Part shown: positions 44,223 through 52,670 of the stretch, piece after piece
Layout: every line of letters begins with the position of its first letter
Position numbering within the stretch: position 1 is the first letter of the stretch
Origin: Paractinoplanes lichenicola
Lineage (GTDB): Bacteria; Actinomycetota; Actinomycetes; Mycobacteriales; Micromonosporaceae
DNA: 64,000 nucleotides
Assembly: GCF_016785085.1 (NCBI RefSeq)
Contig: NZ_JAENHO010000003.1
Coordinates: 186,001-250,000 of the forward strand
Direction: 5' to 3'
Notes under the pieces: generated by a model
The model's database searches: none
Seen by the model: only the letters and a program-made list of their open reading frames with translations
What the model was told of the DNA's origin: nothing
Translations under genes and position numbers: made by a program

Positions 44223-44660
44223 ATGAGTATTCGTACCGCGACCCGACCGATTGAGGCCTCGATGTCCGACCCGTCGCTGGGTCTGCCGACCATCACGATG
44301 GCGGTGCCGATGCCCGGCTTCCCGGCGCACCGGGAATTCGTGCTCGTGCGGCTCAACGAAGATGGCCTGCTCTACGCGTTCACGTCCACTGAGGACCCGG
44401 ACCTGCGCTTCCTCGTGGCGCCGCCGGAGCCGTTCTTCCCGGACTACGCGCCCGAGATCGAGGCCGACGTCTTCGCCGCGCTCAACACGAAGGACGCCGA
44501 CCGCCTCCTGCTGCTGACCGTGATCACGGCCGGCACCAACGAGACCACGGCGAACCTGATGGCCCCGATCGTCGTCGACCGGGACAGCATGCGCGCCATG
44601 CAGGTGGTGCTCAGCGGCACGGGATTCCCCGTCCGCGCGGTCATGAACCCGATCTACTGA
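44223..44660 (+). CDS. fliW: Flagellar assembly factor FliW
   Basis: A 145-residue FliW. Conserved blocks include PGFPAHREFVLVRLNEDGLLYAFTSTEDPDLRFLVAPPEPFFPDYAPEI, broken here by normal variation, and TANLMAPIVVDRDSMRAMQVVL. FliW binds flagellin and CsrA alternately, freeing CsrA when flagellin is exported. ATG 44223 follows TGAGGTGACC; a GTG at 44217 overlaps the flgL stop. Confidence 0.93.
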   Translation: MSIRTATRPIEASMSDPSLGLPTITMAVPMPGFPAHREFVLVRLNEDGLLYAFTSTEDPDLRFLVAPPEPFFPDYAPEIEADVFAALNTKDADRLLLLTVITAGTNETTANLMAPIVVDRDSMRAMQVVLSGTGFPVRAVMNPIY

Positions 44661-44668
44661 CATTTCCG

Positions 44669-44705
44669 CAGGCGCGGCCGTACGCCCGGCGCACGGTCGC
44701 GCCTG
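44669..44705 (+). other. Hairpin between fliW and csrA
   Basis: A 13-bp stem (44669-44681 with 44693-44705) including one G-U, in the 88-bp gap. There is no U-tract. It may be a partial terminator or processing site that lets csrA be set at a level different from fliW. Confidence 0.45.
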
Positions 44706-44748
44706 TCTCGCGATGCTGTCCGTCCACGGATGGAGGAGGGCACCGACG

Positions 44749-44991
44749 ATGCTCGTACTGACCCGGCGCTCCGGGGAGAGCGTGATGATCGGCAACGATG
44801 TCGTCATCACCGTGCTCGAAGCGCGTGGCGACGTGATCCGGCTGGGCATCCAGGCTCCGCGTGACGTGCAGGTGCATCGCGAAGAGGTGTACCGGGAGCT
44901 GCAGGCCTCGAACAAAGAGGCCGCCTCGCCCACACAGGACAAGGTGCAGGCGGTCAGCAAGATGCTGAAACCGCCGGCCACATCGGACTGA
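44749..44991 (+). CDS. csrA: Carbon storage regulator CsrA
   Basis: An 80-residue RNA-binding translational regulator. The fold-defining start MLVLTRRSGESVMIGNDVVI and the conserved VRLGIQAPRDVQVHREEVY (here IRLGIQAP) are intact, with a short C-terminal extension as in FliW-partnered forms. The leader GGATGGAGGAGGG contains three GGA, suggesting autoregulation. It is last in the flgN-csrA operon. Confidence 0.94.
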   Translation: MLVLTRRSGESVMIGNDVVITVLEARGDVIRLGIQAPRDVQVHREEVYRELQASNKEAASPTQDKVQAVSKMLKPPATSD

Positions 44992-45003
44992 GAGCATTTC
45001 CGA

Positions 45004-45040
45004 ACGCCCCGTCGCAGCAGCGGCGGGGCGTTTGTTTTTG
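45004..45040 (+). terminator. Terminator after csrA
   Basis: An 8-bp GC stem (45004-45011 with 45024-45031) followed by TTTGTTTTT. A classical Rho-independent terminator, ending the flgN-csrA operon. Confidence 0.85.
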
Positions 45041-45125
45041 GGCATTCCTCTGTCAAAAGGCCGCATTAGCTGAAGGATGTTCATTACCGCTCGAGAGGTG
45101 CGGTTCCGGCTTCGTAGGGGGATCG

Positions 45126-46670
45126 ATGTCGCGATTGGCCGAACTCGGTATCGCCAAACGTCTCGCCATGATCGTGGTGGTGGGCGCCGTCGCGCTGGCC
45201 GCGCTGGCCGTGATCTCGCTGACCGGTCAGAACCGGCTGGCCGATCAGGGCAACAACGTCTCGCACCTGCAAGCCTGTCAGGCGGCGATGAACCACCTCG
45301 ACACCCGCCAGAGCGAGCTCAAGGTCGACGCCTACCGCTCGGCCCTCGGGCAGGACGTGAGCCAGGACGTCGTCGACGACGTGCAGTCGGCCTCCGAGGC
45401 GGCGGACGCCGTGGCCAGTTGCGGGCTGCCCGCCGACATGGCGCAGACGTTCACCGAGGACCGCCCGGCCTTCGTCGACTTCGGCGCGTTCATCTCCGAC
45501 TACGCGGCCTCCTCGGACAAGCGCAGCCGGATCGGCGAGATCTCCGAGCGCAACAACGTCACCGACGACAAGCTGGGCGCGCTGATCGACCGGGTCACCG
45601 CCGCGGTCGAGACCGAGGAGGGCGACATGGCCTCCACGATCAGCCAGACCCGTACGCTCTCGATCGTCGTCGCCATCGTGGGGCTGGCGCTGCTGATCGG
45701 CCTGGCCATCCCGCTGGCCCGCTCGATCCTGGTGCCGGTGCGCACCCTCGGGGCCGTCATCGACGGGCTCTCCCGCGGCGACCTCACCGGTCGCAGCGGC
45801 ATCACCAGCCGCGACGAGCTGGGCAAGATGGCCTCCGGCCTGGACGGCGCGCTCGAATCGATCCGCGGCTCGCTCGAGACGATCGGCCGGGACGCGGATG
45901 CGCTGGCCGGCGCGGCGGGCGAGCTGTCGGCGGTGGCGTCACAGATCGCCGAGGCGGCCGGCAACACCGACCGGCAGACCGCGGCGGCCTCGGCCGAAGC
46001 CGACGAGATCTCCCGCAACGTGCAGACGGTGGCGGCCGGCTCCGAGGAGATGGGCCTGGCCATCCGCGAGATCTCCCGCAACACCAGCGAATCGGCGCAG
46101 ATCGCGGCGGTCGCCGTCTCGGAGGCGGCCCGGGCCACCGAGACCGTGCGCCAGCTGGGCGACTCGTCGGCCGAGATCGGCAACGTCATCAAGCTGATCA
46201 CCTCGATCGCCGAGCAGACCAACCTGCTCGCGCTGAACGCCACGATCGAGGCGGCCCGCGCGGGTGAGGCGGGCAAGGGCTTCGCCGTGGTCGCCAGCGA
46301 GGTCAAAGACCTGGCCCAGGAGACCGCCCGCGCGACCGAGGACATCGGCTCCCGGGTCGCCGCGATTCAGCAGGACACCGGCGGGGCGGTCGAGGTGATC
46401 TCGCGGATCAGCGACGTCATCGGTCAGATCAACGACTTCCAGACCACGATCGCGTCGGCGGTCGAACAGCAGACGGCAACCACCGGCGAGATGAGCCGCA
46501 GCATCGCCGAGGTGGCCAGCGGCTCGGCCCGGATCGCGGCCAACATCTCCGACGTCTCCAGCGCCAGCGCAGCGGCCGTGCAGGGCGTGGAACAGACGAA
46601 ACAGGCCTCGAACGGCGTGGCCCGCACGGCCGACGACCTGCGCTCGTTGGTCAGCTCGTTCCGCATTTGA
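45126..46670 (+). CDS. Methyl-accepting chemotaxis protein
   Basis: A 514-residue chemoreceptor: membrane helix 1 (about 13-33), a four-helix-bundle-size sensor domain (35-175), membrane helix 2 (about 176-197), HAMP (about 198-250) and a signalling domain with hairpin tip EQTNLLALNATIEAARAGEAGKGFAVVASEV. Ligand unknown. It is the only receptor in the window and probably feeds the CheA-CheW complex at 7-10 kb. Confidence 0.94.
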   Translation: MSRLAELGIAKRLAMIVVVGAVALAALAVISLTGQNRLADQGNNVSHLQACQAAMNHLDTRQSELKVDAYRSALGQDVSQDVVDDVQSASEAADAVASCGLPADMAQTFTEDRPAFVDFGAFISDYAASSDKRSRIGEISERNNVTDDKLGALIDRVTAAVETEEGDMASTISQTRTLSIVVAIVGLALLIGLAIPLARSILVPVRTLGAVIDGLSRGDLTGRSGITSRDELGKMASGLDGALESIRGSLETIGRDADALAGAAGELSAVASQIAEAAGNTDRQTAAASAEADEISRNVQTVAAGSEEMGLAIREISRNTSESAQIAAVAVSEAARATETVRQLGDSSAEIGNVIKLITSIAEQTNLLALNATIEAARAGEAGKGFAVVASEVKDLAQETARATEDIGSRVAAIQQDTGGAVEVISRISDVIGQINDFQTTIASAVEQQTATTGEMSRSIAEVASGSARIAANISDVSSASAAAVQGVEQTKQASNGVARTADDLRSLVSSFRI

Positions 46671-46986
46671 TCTAGTGGGTCGTGTAGTTAAGCCCCCCAC
46701 CAGAACCCCTCCACCCACCCTGGGGGCAGTGGTCGGAACCGTACCGGGTGTCAAGCCAGGGGCGGCCGTTATCCACAGGACGCTCGCAGGGCGGAAACCG
46801 GCGGCGAAAGTTGTCCACAGCGCTCCCGGGAGCGGGAAGCGGGGGAACGAGGCTGCCCGGCGGACGCGTTCAGCCGGAACGTGCGCACCCGGACTGCACC
46901 AGGCACGGAACGAGACTGACAACGACGAGGCTCCACTCTTTGGGTCAGACGGGAAGAGCCCGTCAAGCAGAGGCCGGGGAGTGACA
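46671..46986. other. 316-bp intergenic region with two DnaA-box matches
   Basis: The gap between the chemoreceptor and the PHP gene. Besides the two 9-mers TTATCCACA (46769-46777) and TTGTCCACA (46811-46819), I see no terminator or sigma-28-type promoter. A pyrimidine-rich stretch at about 46690-46725 is the only other notable feature. Confidence 0.6.
46769..46819 (+). promoter_or_regulatory. Pair of DnaA-box sequences
   Basis: TTATCCACA (46769-46777), the E. coli consensus, and TTGTCCACA (46811-46819), the actinomycete form, in the same orientation and 42 bp apart, about four helical turns. They may bind DnaA for gene control or titration; two boxes are too few for an origin. Confidence 0.55.
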
Positions 46987-47730
46987 GTGGGCGCGGAGCG
47001 GGAATCAGTCATCGGTGTGGTCAGCGCCGTCGACGCGCTGGATCTGACGGCCGATGCGCATGTGCACACCGGTTTCGCGGCCGGGCGGGACGCTGTCGGG
47101 GTGGTTGTGTCGGCCGCCGACCTGGCCGGGCTCCGCGCGATCACCTTCGCCGATCAGGCCGGGCCGGAGACGACCTGGCTGTCCACCTATGCCGACTCGG
47201 TGCGGCGGGCCCAGCGGCGTACGGAGATCACTCTGCGCATCGCGGCCGAGGTCGAGGTTGTGCGCCCGGACGGCTGGCTCGCCTTGCCGCCCGACATCAG
47301 CGCGCTCGAGGCGCTCTCGGTCGCCGTCTCGCGGCTGCCGTTGCTCACCGGCGTGGCCGGCGCCCGTGAGGTGCGCGCCCTGCTGACCGAGGGCAAACTC
47401 AGCGCCGACCAGGTGGCCGAGGAGCTGGTCACCGCGACCGTACGCGGCATCGAGCGCGCGTCCCGGTACGCCCCGACCCAGCTCGCCCGCCCGCTCGGCC
47501 TGCTGGCCCAGGTGGGGCTGGACGACGCCGTGCTCGGCCCCGACCTGATCGACGCGCTCGCCACGGCCTGCCGCGAGACCGGCACCGTGGTCGAGATCAG
47601 CGAGGCTTGGCGGTCCCCGTCGCCGCGGGTGATCGCGATGCTGCGTGCGGCCGAGGTGACGATGGTCCCCGCGAGTGACGCCCGGTACGCGACCGAGGTC
47701 GGGCACTGGCAGTACGTGCGCCGGGTCTGA
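46987..47730 (+). CDS. PHP-domain protein
   Basis: A protein of about 247 residues with a PHP-type metal-phosphoesterase layout: ADAHVHTGF near residue 21 (first metal motif), FADQAG where TDH is usual, AAEVEVVR for the Glu ligand, and C-terminal ASDAR. Histidine ligands are fewer than in the standard PHP, so activity is uncertain. GTG 46987 has GGGGAG 5 bases upstream; GTG 46981 is the alternative. DnaA-box sequences lie upstream. Confidence 0.75.
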   Translation: MGAERESVIGVVSAVDALDLTADAHVHTGFAAGRDAVGVVVSAADLAGLRAITFADQAGPETTWLSTYADSVRRAQRRTEITLRIAAEVEVVRPDGWLALPPDISALEALSVAVSRLPLLTGVAGAREVRALLTEGKLSADQVAEELVTATVRGIERASRYAPTQLARPLGLLAQVGLDDAVLGPDLIDALATACRETGTVVEISEAWRSPSPRVIAMLRAAEVTMVPASDARYATEVGHWQYVRRV

Positions 47731-47813
47731 GCCGAAACCGGCCGCTGCCAGTAATTGTCTCCGTACTCTCAGTCATGCCAGCAGTCAGAACGCGTAGGCA
47801 TGGGAGAGATGCG

Positions 47814-48611
47814 ATGAGTATGGTTCAGCAGGCCATCGAGGTGAGTGCGCCGTTGCACACGGTGTACGAGCAGCTCGCCGCGTTCGAGAATTACCCGCAG
47901 TTCATGAGCGGCGTGCAAGAGGTCACCGCGATCGGCCAGGACCAGACCCACTGGATCATGAATGTCGAGGGGCACCGCCGCGAGTTCGACGCGCAGATCA
48001 CCGAGCGCTCGCTGGACAAGCGGGTCTCCTGGTCGACCATGGACGGGCCGCTGCTCGCCGAGACCATCACCTTGCGGCCCATGGGCGAGACCAAGACCCA
48101 GGTGGTCGCGCAGCTCGAGGCCGACATCGCCTTCCTGATGCCGAACGACCGGCACGGCCAGGCCTCGCTCACCAAGCGCCTGAAGTCCGACCTGACCACG
48201 TTCAAGAGCCTGGTCGAGAACGGAAAGCTCGGCGCCAGCACGAAGAAGCTGACCCGCCCGGTGCCGACCCCGGCCGCCGTGGCCGCCCGGGCCAAGAACC
48301 GCGCTCATCCGGGGGCCGGCTGGGGCACCAGCGCCGCCGAGCACAGCAACGCCAGCCGGGCCGACTTGCCCTATCACGGCCTGTCGGCGTCCACGATGGC
48401 CACTCGGGTCGACATCACCTCGGCCCCCGGCATCAACGACGCGCACGACCTCGACGACGTGCTGGCCCCGGGTCGCCGGATCGCCCGGCCGGGCGCCGTC
48501 AGCGGGGGCGCCGGCGCCAGCGCGCGGATGGGCGGCCGGGCCGACAAGAAGGACGCCTGGGGCGACGGCATGATCAACGAAGAGGACCGGGGCAGCGCTC
48601 ACGATTGGTAG
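47814..48611 (+). CDS. SRPBCC-fold (polyketide cyclase/START-like) protein
   Basis: A 265-residue protein. The N-terminal SRPBCC domain (1-140) begins VQQAIEVSAPLHTVYEQLAAFENYPQFMSGVQEV, the typical opening of the Coq10/cyclase-dehydrase group, which binds hydrophobic ligands. The C-terminal 120 residues are Ala/Gly/Arg-rich and probably disordered. ATG 47814 is chosen over 47775 because of GGGAGAG upstream. A stand-alone gene followed by a terminator. Confidence 0.8.
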   Translation: MSMVQQAIEVSAPLHTVYEQLAAFENYPQFMSGVQEVTAIGQDQTHWIMNVEGHRREFDAQITERSLDKRVSWSTMDGPLLAETITLRPMGETKTQVVAQLEADIAFLMPNDRHGQASLTKRLKSDLTTFKSLVENGKLGASTKKLTRPVPTPAAVAARAKNRAHPGAGWGTSAAEHSNASRADLPYHGLSASTMATRVDITSAPGINDAHDLDDVLAPGRRIARPGAVSGGAGASARMGGRADKKDAWGDGMINEEDRGSAHDW

Positions 48612-48626
48612 CCACCACTGACCGGA

Positions 48627-48660
48627 CCGCCCGTCTCGCCGTCGCGAGGCGGGCGGCTTT
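48627..48660. terminator. Bidirectional terminator
   Basis: A 13-bp stem with one G-U (48627-48639 with 48644-48656), loop CGTC, then TTTCT. It sits between the convergent SRPBCC and histidine kinase genes. Confidence 0.85.
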
Positions 48661-50076
48661 CTATCCCAAAGCGGCTTCCCACGTGGCGATCAGCCGGGCC
48701 CCGTGCGGGTCCGCGTGCTCGTAGCGCACCGAGCCGCCGTTGGCCTCGACCAGGTGCCGCACGATGAACAGCCCCAGCCCCGAGCCCCGCATGAACCGCC
48801 CGAACAGGTTGGGCAGCAGCTCGTCGAGGATGCCCTGACCGCTGTCCTGGACGATCAGGTCGACCTGCTCACCGTGCCGCACCGCCGAGATCACCACCGG
48901 AGCGACCCCGTACGCGATGGCGTTGGTGACCAGGTTTTGCAGCACGGCGCTGACATGCCCCCGGTCGGCCAGCGCGGCCAGCTCGTCGTCGACCTCGATC
49001 AGCACCTCGCCCGGGCCGGCCGTCGACGCCGCGGCGACCCCCACGGCCACCTCGTGCAGGGGCACCGGGACCCGCCGCGCGGTGATCGAGCCCATGTCGA
49101 GCCGGAACAGCAGCTGTAGGTCGTTCATCATCTTGATCAGCCGCTGGGTGTTCTTGTCGATCTTGGTGGCGAGCTCGAGCCGGATGTCGTCGGGCAGGTC
49201 GTCCCAGTCGGCGTGGAGCAGCTCGGCCAGGCTGGCGATCGAGCTGATCGGCTGCGCGACGTCGTGGGTCAGCATCGACGTGAGGTCGTTCTTGAAGGTC
49301 AGCGCAGTCTCGAGCCGGGTGTTGGTCTCGCGCAGCCGGGCGTTGCCGCGTTCCAGCTCGGCCGCCTTCTCGCCGAGCGTCTCCTCGGCCCGCTTACGGT
49401 CGGCGATGTCGACATAAGTCGCCACGTACGCCCGGGGTGCGCCCGCCTCGTCCGGGATCGGCGCGACGCTGGCCAGCACCGGCACCGTGCCGCCGTCGAC
49501 GCGGGGGAGCAGCCAGTCGCCGCCGGCCGCCGGGGGCACGGGCGGGGGGTCGAAGCGTACGGGCTCGTCGGCGTCGTGGCCGGTCAGCTCGCGCCAGCGC
49601 CGGTTCACGTCGATCACCCGGTAGTTGGCGTCGAGCACCATCACGGCCTCGTTCATCGACTGGAACAGGGTGTCGGTGAACCCGGCGAGCTCGCGCCGGC
49701 GGCGGTCGGCGCCGACCAGCGTACGGATCAATTGGCCGAGCAGGACGAGCACGGCGATCGCGAGCAGGGTCGCCATCGACGCGACGACGTGCCGCGGGAG
49801 GGCGGCCAGGCAGAAGGCGGCCGCGGCCAGCGTCAGGAGAATGGCGGAGCCGTGCACGACCCGGCCGGCGATTCGGCTGTGCACCGGGAGCGTCTGCAGC
49901 AGCAGCGCTATTCCGGCCGGGACGAGCGCGGCCGCCGGATCGGCGAGGAAGCCGTCCGGCGGAGCGCCTTTGAGTGACATGAGCAGGGCCGTGGTGCCGA
50001 AGACGGCGACCGCGACACCGGCGCACCCCGCGGTCAGCCGGGAGAGCCTGCCCAGATCACGCGCCGCATCATGCAC
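48661..50076 (-). CDS. Membrane PAS-domain sensor histidine kinase
   Basis: A 471-residue kinase: four hydrophobic segments (about 16-34, 47-63, 75-94, 97-120), a PAS domain (about 133-228), a coiled coil (228-260), HisKA with H271 in SMLTHDVAQP, and an HATPase with NLVTNAIAYG and GSGLGLFIV. The phospho-site HDVAQP is a variant of HELRTP. GTG 50076 is the start. The lone receiver gene at 50641 is the nearest candidate partner, though on the other strand. Confidence 0.9.
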   Translation of the reverse strand: MHDAARDLGRLSRLTAGCAGVAVAVFGTTALLMSLKGAPPDGFLADPAAALVPAGIALLLQTLPVHSRIAGRVVHGSAILLTLAAAAFCLAALPRHVVASMATLLAIAVLVLLGQLIRTLVGADRRRRELAGFTDTLFQSMNEAVMVLDANYRVIDVNRRWRELTGHDADEPVRFDPPPVPPAAGGDWLLPRVDGGTVPVLASVAPIPDEAGAPRAYVATYVDIADRKRAEETLGEKAAELERGNARLRETNTRLETALTFKNDLTSMLTHDVAQPISSIASLAELLHADWDDLPDDIRLELATKIDKNTQRLIKMMNDLQLLFRLDMGSITARRVPVPLHEVAVGVAAASTAGPGEVLIEVDDELAALADRGHVSAVLQNLVTNAIAYGVAPVVISAVRHGEQVDLIVQDSGQGILDELLPNLFGRFMRGSGLGLFIVRHLVEANGGSVRYEHADPHGARLIATWEAALG

Positions 50077-50133
50077 GTAATCCCCTCAAGATCTGAGGAA
50101 ACGAGCATAACGGAACGTATGCGCGTCAAGCGG

Positions 50134-50346
50134 TCACTTTCCGGCCCACTCGTAGCCGTCCTCGAGGACGATGCGCTCGGCCACCTTGACGATGTCCTCG
50201 TGGTGCCGGTTGCCGTGGTGGCCGCAGAAGGCCAGCTCGCCGCCGCTGGTCAGCGTGACCACCAGCTTGGCGGCGGCGCTGCAACGGTCGCAGCGCTCGG
50301 TCAGCGAAGCAACGGTGGTGATCTCGGGCGACAGCAGGCTGGACAT
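50134..50346 (-). CDS. DUF7455-type small zinc-ribbon-like protein
   Basis: A 70-residue protein with C19-x2-C22 (TERCDRCSAAA) and C41-G-H-H (FCGHHGNRHH), a likely metal site. Small proteins of this form are widespread in actinomycetes, without known function. ATG 50346 follows AAGGAGAGCGAT; the longer in-frame reading to 50469 lacks support. Confidence 0.85.
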   Translation of the reverse strand: MSSLLSPEITTVASLTERCDRCSAAAKLVVTLTSGGELAFCGHHGNRHHEDIVKVAERIVLEDGYEWAGK

Positions 50347-50465
50347 ATCGCTCTCCTTGCTCAGTGGCGGTGTGTAGCGGTACGAGGTGTCAATCGGTCC
50401 TCCACCGCGCCGCTTTAGCTGTTCTGTTCGATCTTCCAGGGCCGTCCGGCGGGGCCGCCGGTGTT

Positions 50466-50483
50466 GCAACCCGAGTGCAACCG
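50466..50483 (+). promoter_or_regulatory. TcrA-like direct repeat between DUF7455 gene and receiver gene
   Basis: GCAACCC-N4-GCAACCG, one mismatch to the double GCA(A/C)CCG repeat with exact 4-base spacing. It lies in the shared promoter region of two divergent genes. Downstream, GCCGATAG (50580-50587) resembles a sigma-28 -10 but lacks a good -35. Confidence 0.6.
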
Positions 50484-50640
50484 GGTCACCCCCAACGATG
50501 CCCTGAACCCGGCCCGGACATGCGCTGCCGGACGGGTGAAGTCACTAACAAATCCAAAGGCCAGACCGTGCAACCTGCTGCCGATAGCGTGAGAGCGCGA
50601 ACCGGCACGGAACGTGACATCAGAACCACCGGGAGGATCC

Positions 50641-51048
50641 ATGTCGCAGGCGCCCGCATCCGAGACGCGGCCCACGGTCCTGGTTGTGGACGACGAGGAG
50701 GACCTGCGCGACATCATGCGGCGGATGCTCGAGCGCCGCGGCTTCGCCACCCTCGTCGCCGGCGACTCCCAGCAGGCCATCGCCGCCTGCCGCGAGCATC
50801 CCGGGGACATCGACATCCTCGTCACCGACCTGGGGCTGCCCGGCGTCTCGGGCGGCGAGCTGTCGCGATCGGCCACCCAGCTGCGGCCCGAGATGAGCGT
50901 CGTCTACATCTCCGGCCTGCCCAAGGAGCTGGCCGTGGCCGACGGGCTCATCGGCGAGGACGCGCTGCTGGTCAAGAAGCCGTTCAGCAGCGAGGTGCTG
51001 GTTCAGACCCTGCGCTCGGTGCTGGGCGAGGACGACGACACGGCGTAG
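50641..51048 (+). CDS. Single-domain response regulator
   Basis: A 135-residue receiver with no output domain: D17-D18, phospho-acceptor D63 in VTDLGLPGVSG, S in VYISGLP and K in LLVKKPF. The fold is closer to receivers of hybrid kinases than to CheY. ATG 50641 has GGGAGG upstream. A TcrA-like box in its promoter region suggests it belongs with the motility or zoospore programme. Its last 46 bases overlap the convergent methyltransferase gene. Confidence 0.88.
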   Translation: MSQAPASETRPTVLVVDDEEDLRDIMRRMLERRGFATLVAGDSQQAIAACREHPGDIDILVTDLGLPGVSGGELSRSATQLRPEMSVVYISGLPKELAVADGLIGEDALLVKKPFSSEVLVQTLRSVLGEDDDTA

Positions 51049-51788
51049 GGGACCGTCAGCTCGCCGAGGCGCCAGCGGGCCGGGCCGTCGAGCACCGGCC
51101 AGCCCTCCGCGCGCATCCGCCGGCACGTCGCCACCCAGCGCTGACGCGGCCCGAACGGCGTCGCCTCGGTCTCCCACGCCCGGCCCAGGGCCTGTAGCAG
51201 CGTGTGCACCGGCGCGCCCGGCACGTTGTGGTGGATCAGCGCCTTGGGCAGCCGCTCGGCGAACGTCGCCGGATGATCCAGATCGGACAACCGGGCGGAA
51301 AAGGTCAACGTCGTCGGCTCGCCGGCCTCGACCACGGTCCACGTCGCGATCCGGCCCAGCTCGTCGCACGTGCCCTCGACCAGCACGGCCCCGGTGGCGG
51401 TCATCGCCGACCAGGCCGCGGCCACCTCGTCCTCGGCGTACTGCCGCAGGACGTTGAACGCGCGCACCACCACCGGGCGCAGTCCCGCCAGCTCGAAGCC
51501 GCCGCGCCGGAACTGCAGGTGCGGGGGCTCGGCGTGCGGCTGGGCGGCCGCCACCCGTACGGGATCGATCTCCAGCCCCACCACCGTGACGTCGGAACGC
51601 ACGGCGACGGCCAGCCGGCTGCGCAGCTCGACGGCGGTGACCGGGGTGGCGCCGTAACCCAGGTCGATCACGAGCGGGTCGGCCGCCCGCCGCAGCAGAT
51701 CACCGCACCGGTACGCCACATAGTTGTCGACGCGACGCAGCCGGTTGGGATTGGTCGTCCCCCGGGTGATCGCGCCGACCGGCTTCAC
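51003..51788 (-). CDS. SAM-dependent methyltransferase-like protein
   Basis: A 261-residue protein with a class I methyltransferase core: LVIDLGYGATPVTAVEL as the SAM-binding loop (about 39-55), VVGLEIDPVRVAAAQ as motif II, and FNVLRQYAEDEV. The loop differs from the usual GxGxG. The substrate is unknown. It lies 2 bp behind the SDR gene on the same strand. Confidence 0.75.
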   Translation of the reverse strand: MKPVGAITRGTTNPNRLRRVDNYVAYRCGDLLRRAADPLVIDLGYGATPVTAVELRSRLAVAVRSDVTVVGLEIDPVRVAAAQPHAEPPHLQFRRGGFELAGLRPVVVRAFNVLRQYAEDEVAAAWSAMTATGAVLVEGTCDELGRIATWTVVEAGEPTTLTFSARLSDLDHPATFAERLPKALIHHNVPGAPVHTLLQALGRAWETEATPFGPRQRWVATCRRMRAEGWPVLDGPARWRLGELTVPYAVSSSSPSTERRV

Positions 51789-51790
51789 GA

Positions 51791-52546
51791 CTACTTCTCC
51801 CGGTGGACCTTGTGCTGCGCCGCCTGCGCGATCGGGCGCACCACGATGCGGTCGAGATTGACGTGGTGGGGCCGGGTCGCCGCGTACGCGATGATGTCCG
51901 CGATGTCGTCGGCCACCAGCGGTTCCCGTACGCCGTCGTAGATGGCATCCGCCTTGGCCCGGTCGCCGCCGAACCGCTTGAGCGAGAACTCGTCGGTGCG
52001 GACCATGCCCGGATCCACCTCGATGACCCGTACGGGCTTGCCTGACAGTTCCAGCCGCAGCGTGCCGACCAGGGCCGTCTGGGCGTGTTTGGCCGCCGTG
52101 TAACCCCCGCCGCCCTCATAGACCGTGAACGCCGCCGTCGAGCCGACCGTCACGATCGTCCCCGCGGCGCTCGCCTCCAGCGCCGGGAGCAGCGCCTTGG
52201 TCACCCGGAGCGTGCCCAGCACGTTCACGTCGTACATCCACTGCCAGTCGTCGACCCCGCCCGACGCGACCGGGTCGAGCCCCTGCGCCCCGCCCGCGTT
52301 GTTGACCAGCAGCGTGACCGCGCCGCCGAGCCCGCCCACCGCCGCGGCCAGCGCCGCCACCGACTCGTCGGACGTGACGTCGCACTCGACCGCGGTGGCC
52401 GCGGGCCCGATCTCCGCAACCAGAGCGGCCAGCCGATCGGCCCGGCGAGCCGCCGCGACGACGTGGAACCCCTCGGTCGCGAGCCGGCGGGCGGTGGCCG
52501 CCCCGATGCCGCTCGACGCGCCAGTCACCACTGCGATGTTCTGCAT
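51791..52546 (-). CDS. Short-chain dehydrogenase/reductase
   Basis: A 251-residue classical SDR: TGASSGIG (8-15), NNAG, and the catalytic Ser with Y-x3-K in STAAFTVYEGGGGYTAAK. It resembles serine 3-dehydrogenase/YdfG-type NADP enzymes (PGMVRTDEFSLKRF, ADDIADIIAYAATRPHHVN). ATG 52546 has GGGGGG just upstream; the extension to 52576 is unlikely. Confidence 0.9.
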   Translation of the reverse strand: MQNIAVVTGASSGIGAATARRLATEGFHVVAAARRADRLAALVAEIGPAATAVECDVTSDESVAALAAAVGGLGGAVTLLVNNAGGAQGLDPVASGGVDDWQWMYDVNVLGTLRVTKALLPALEASAAGTIVTVGSTAAFTVYEGGGGYTAAKHAQTALVGTLRLELSGKPVRVIEVDPGMVRTDEFSLKRFGGDRAKADAIYDGVREPLVADDIADIIAYAATRPHHVNLDRIVVRPIAQAAQHKVHREK

Positions 52547-52670
52547 CCCCCCATGATTCCCGATGACTTGAGTCACCCCCGAGTGACGGCATAGTGGTTC
52601 AGCGGACCGGTGCGGGGAAGATTAGTGACTGCGCAACTATCTGCGCGTCCAGGTCCAGGAGGATGAAATC

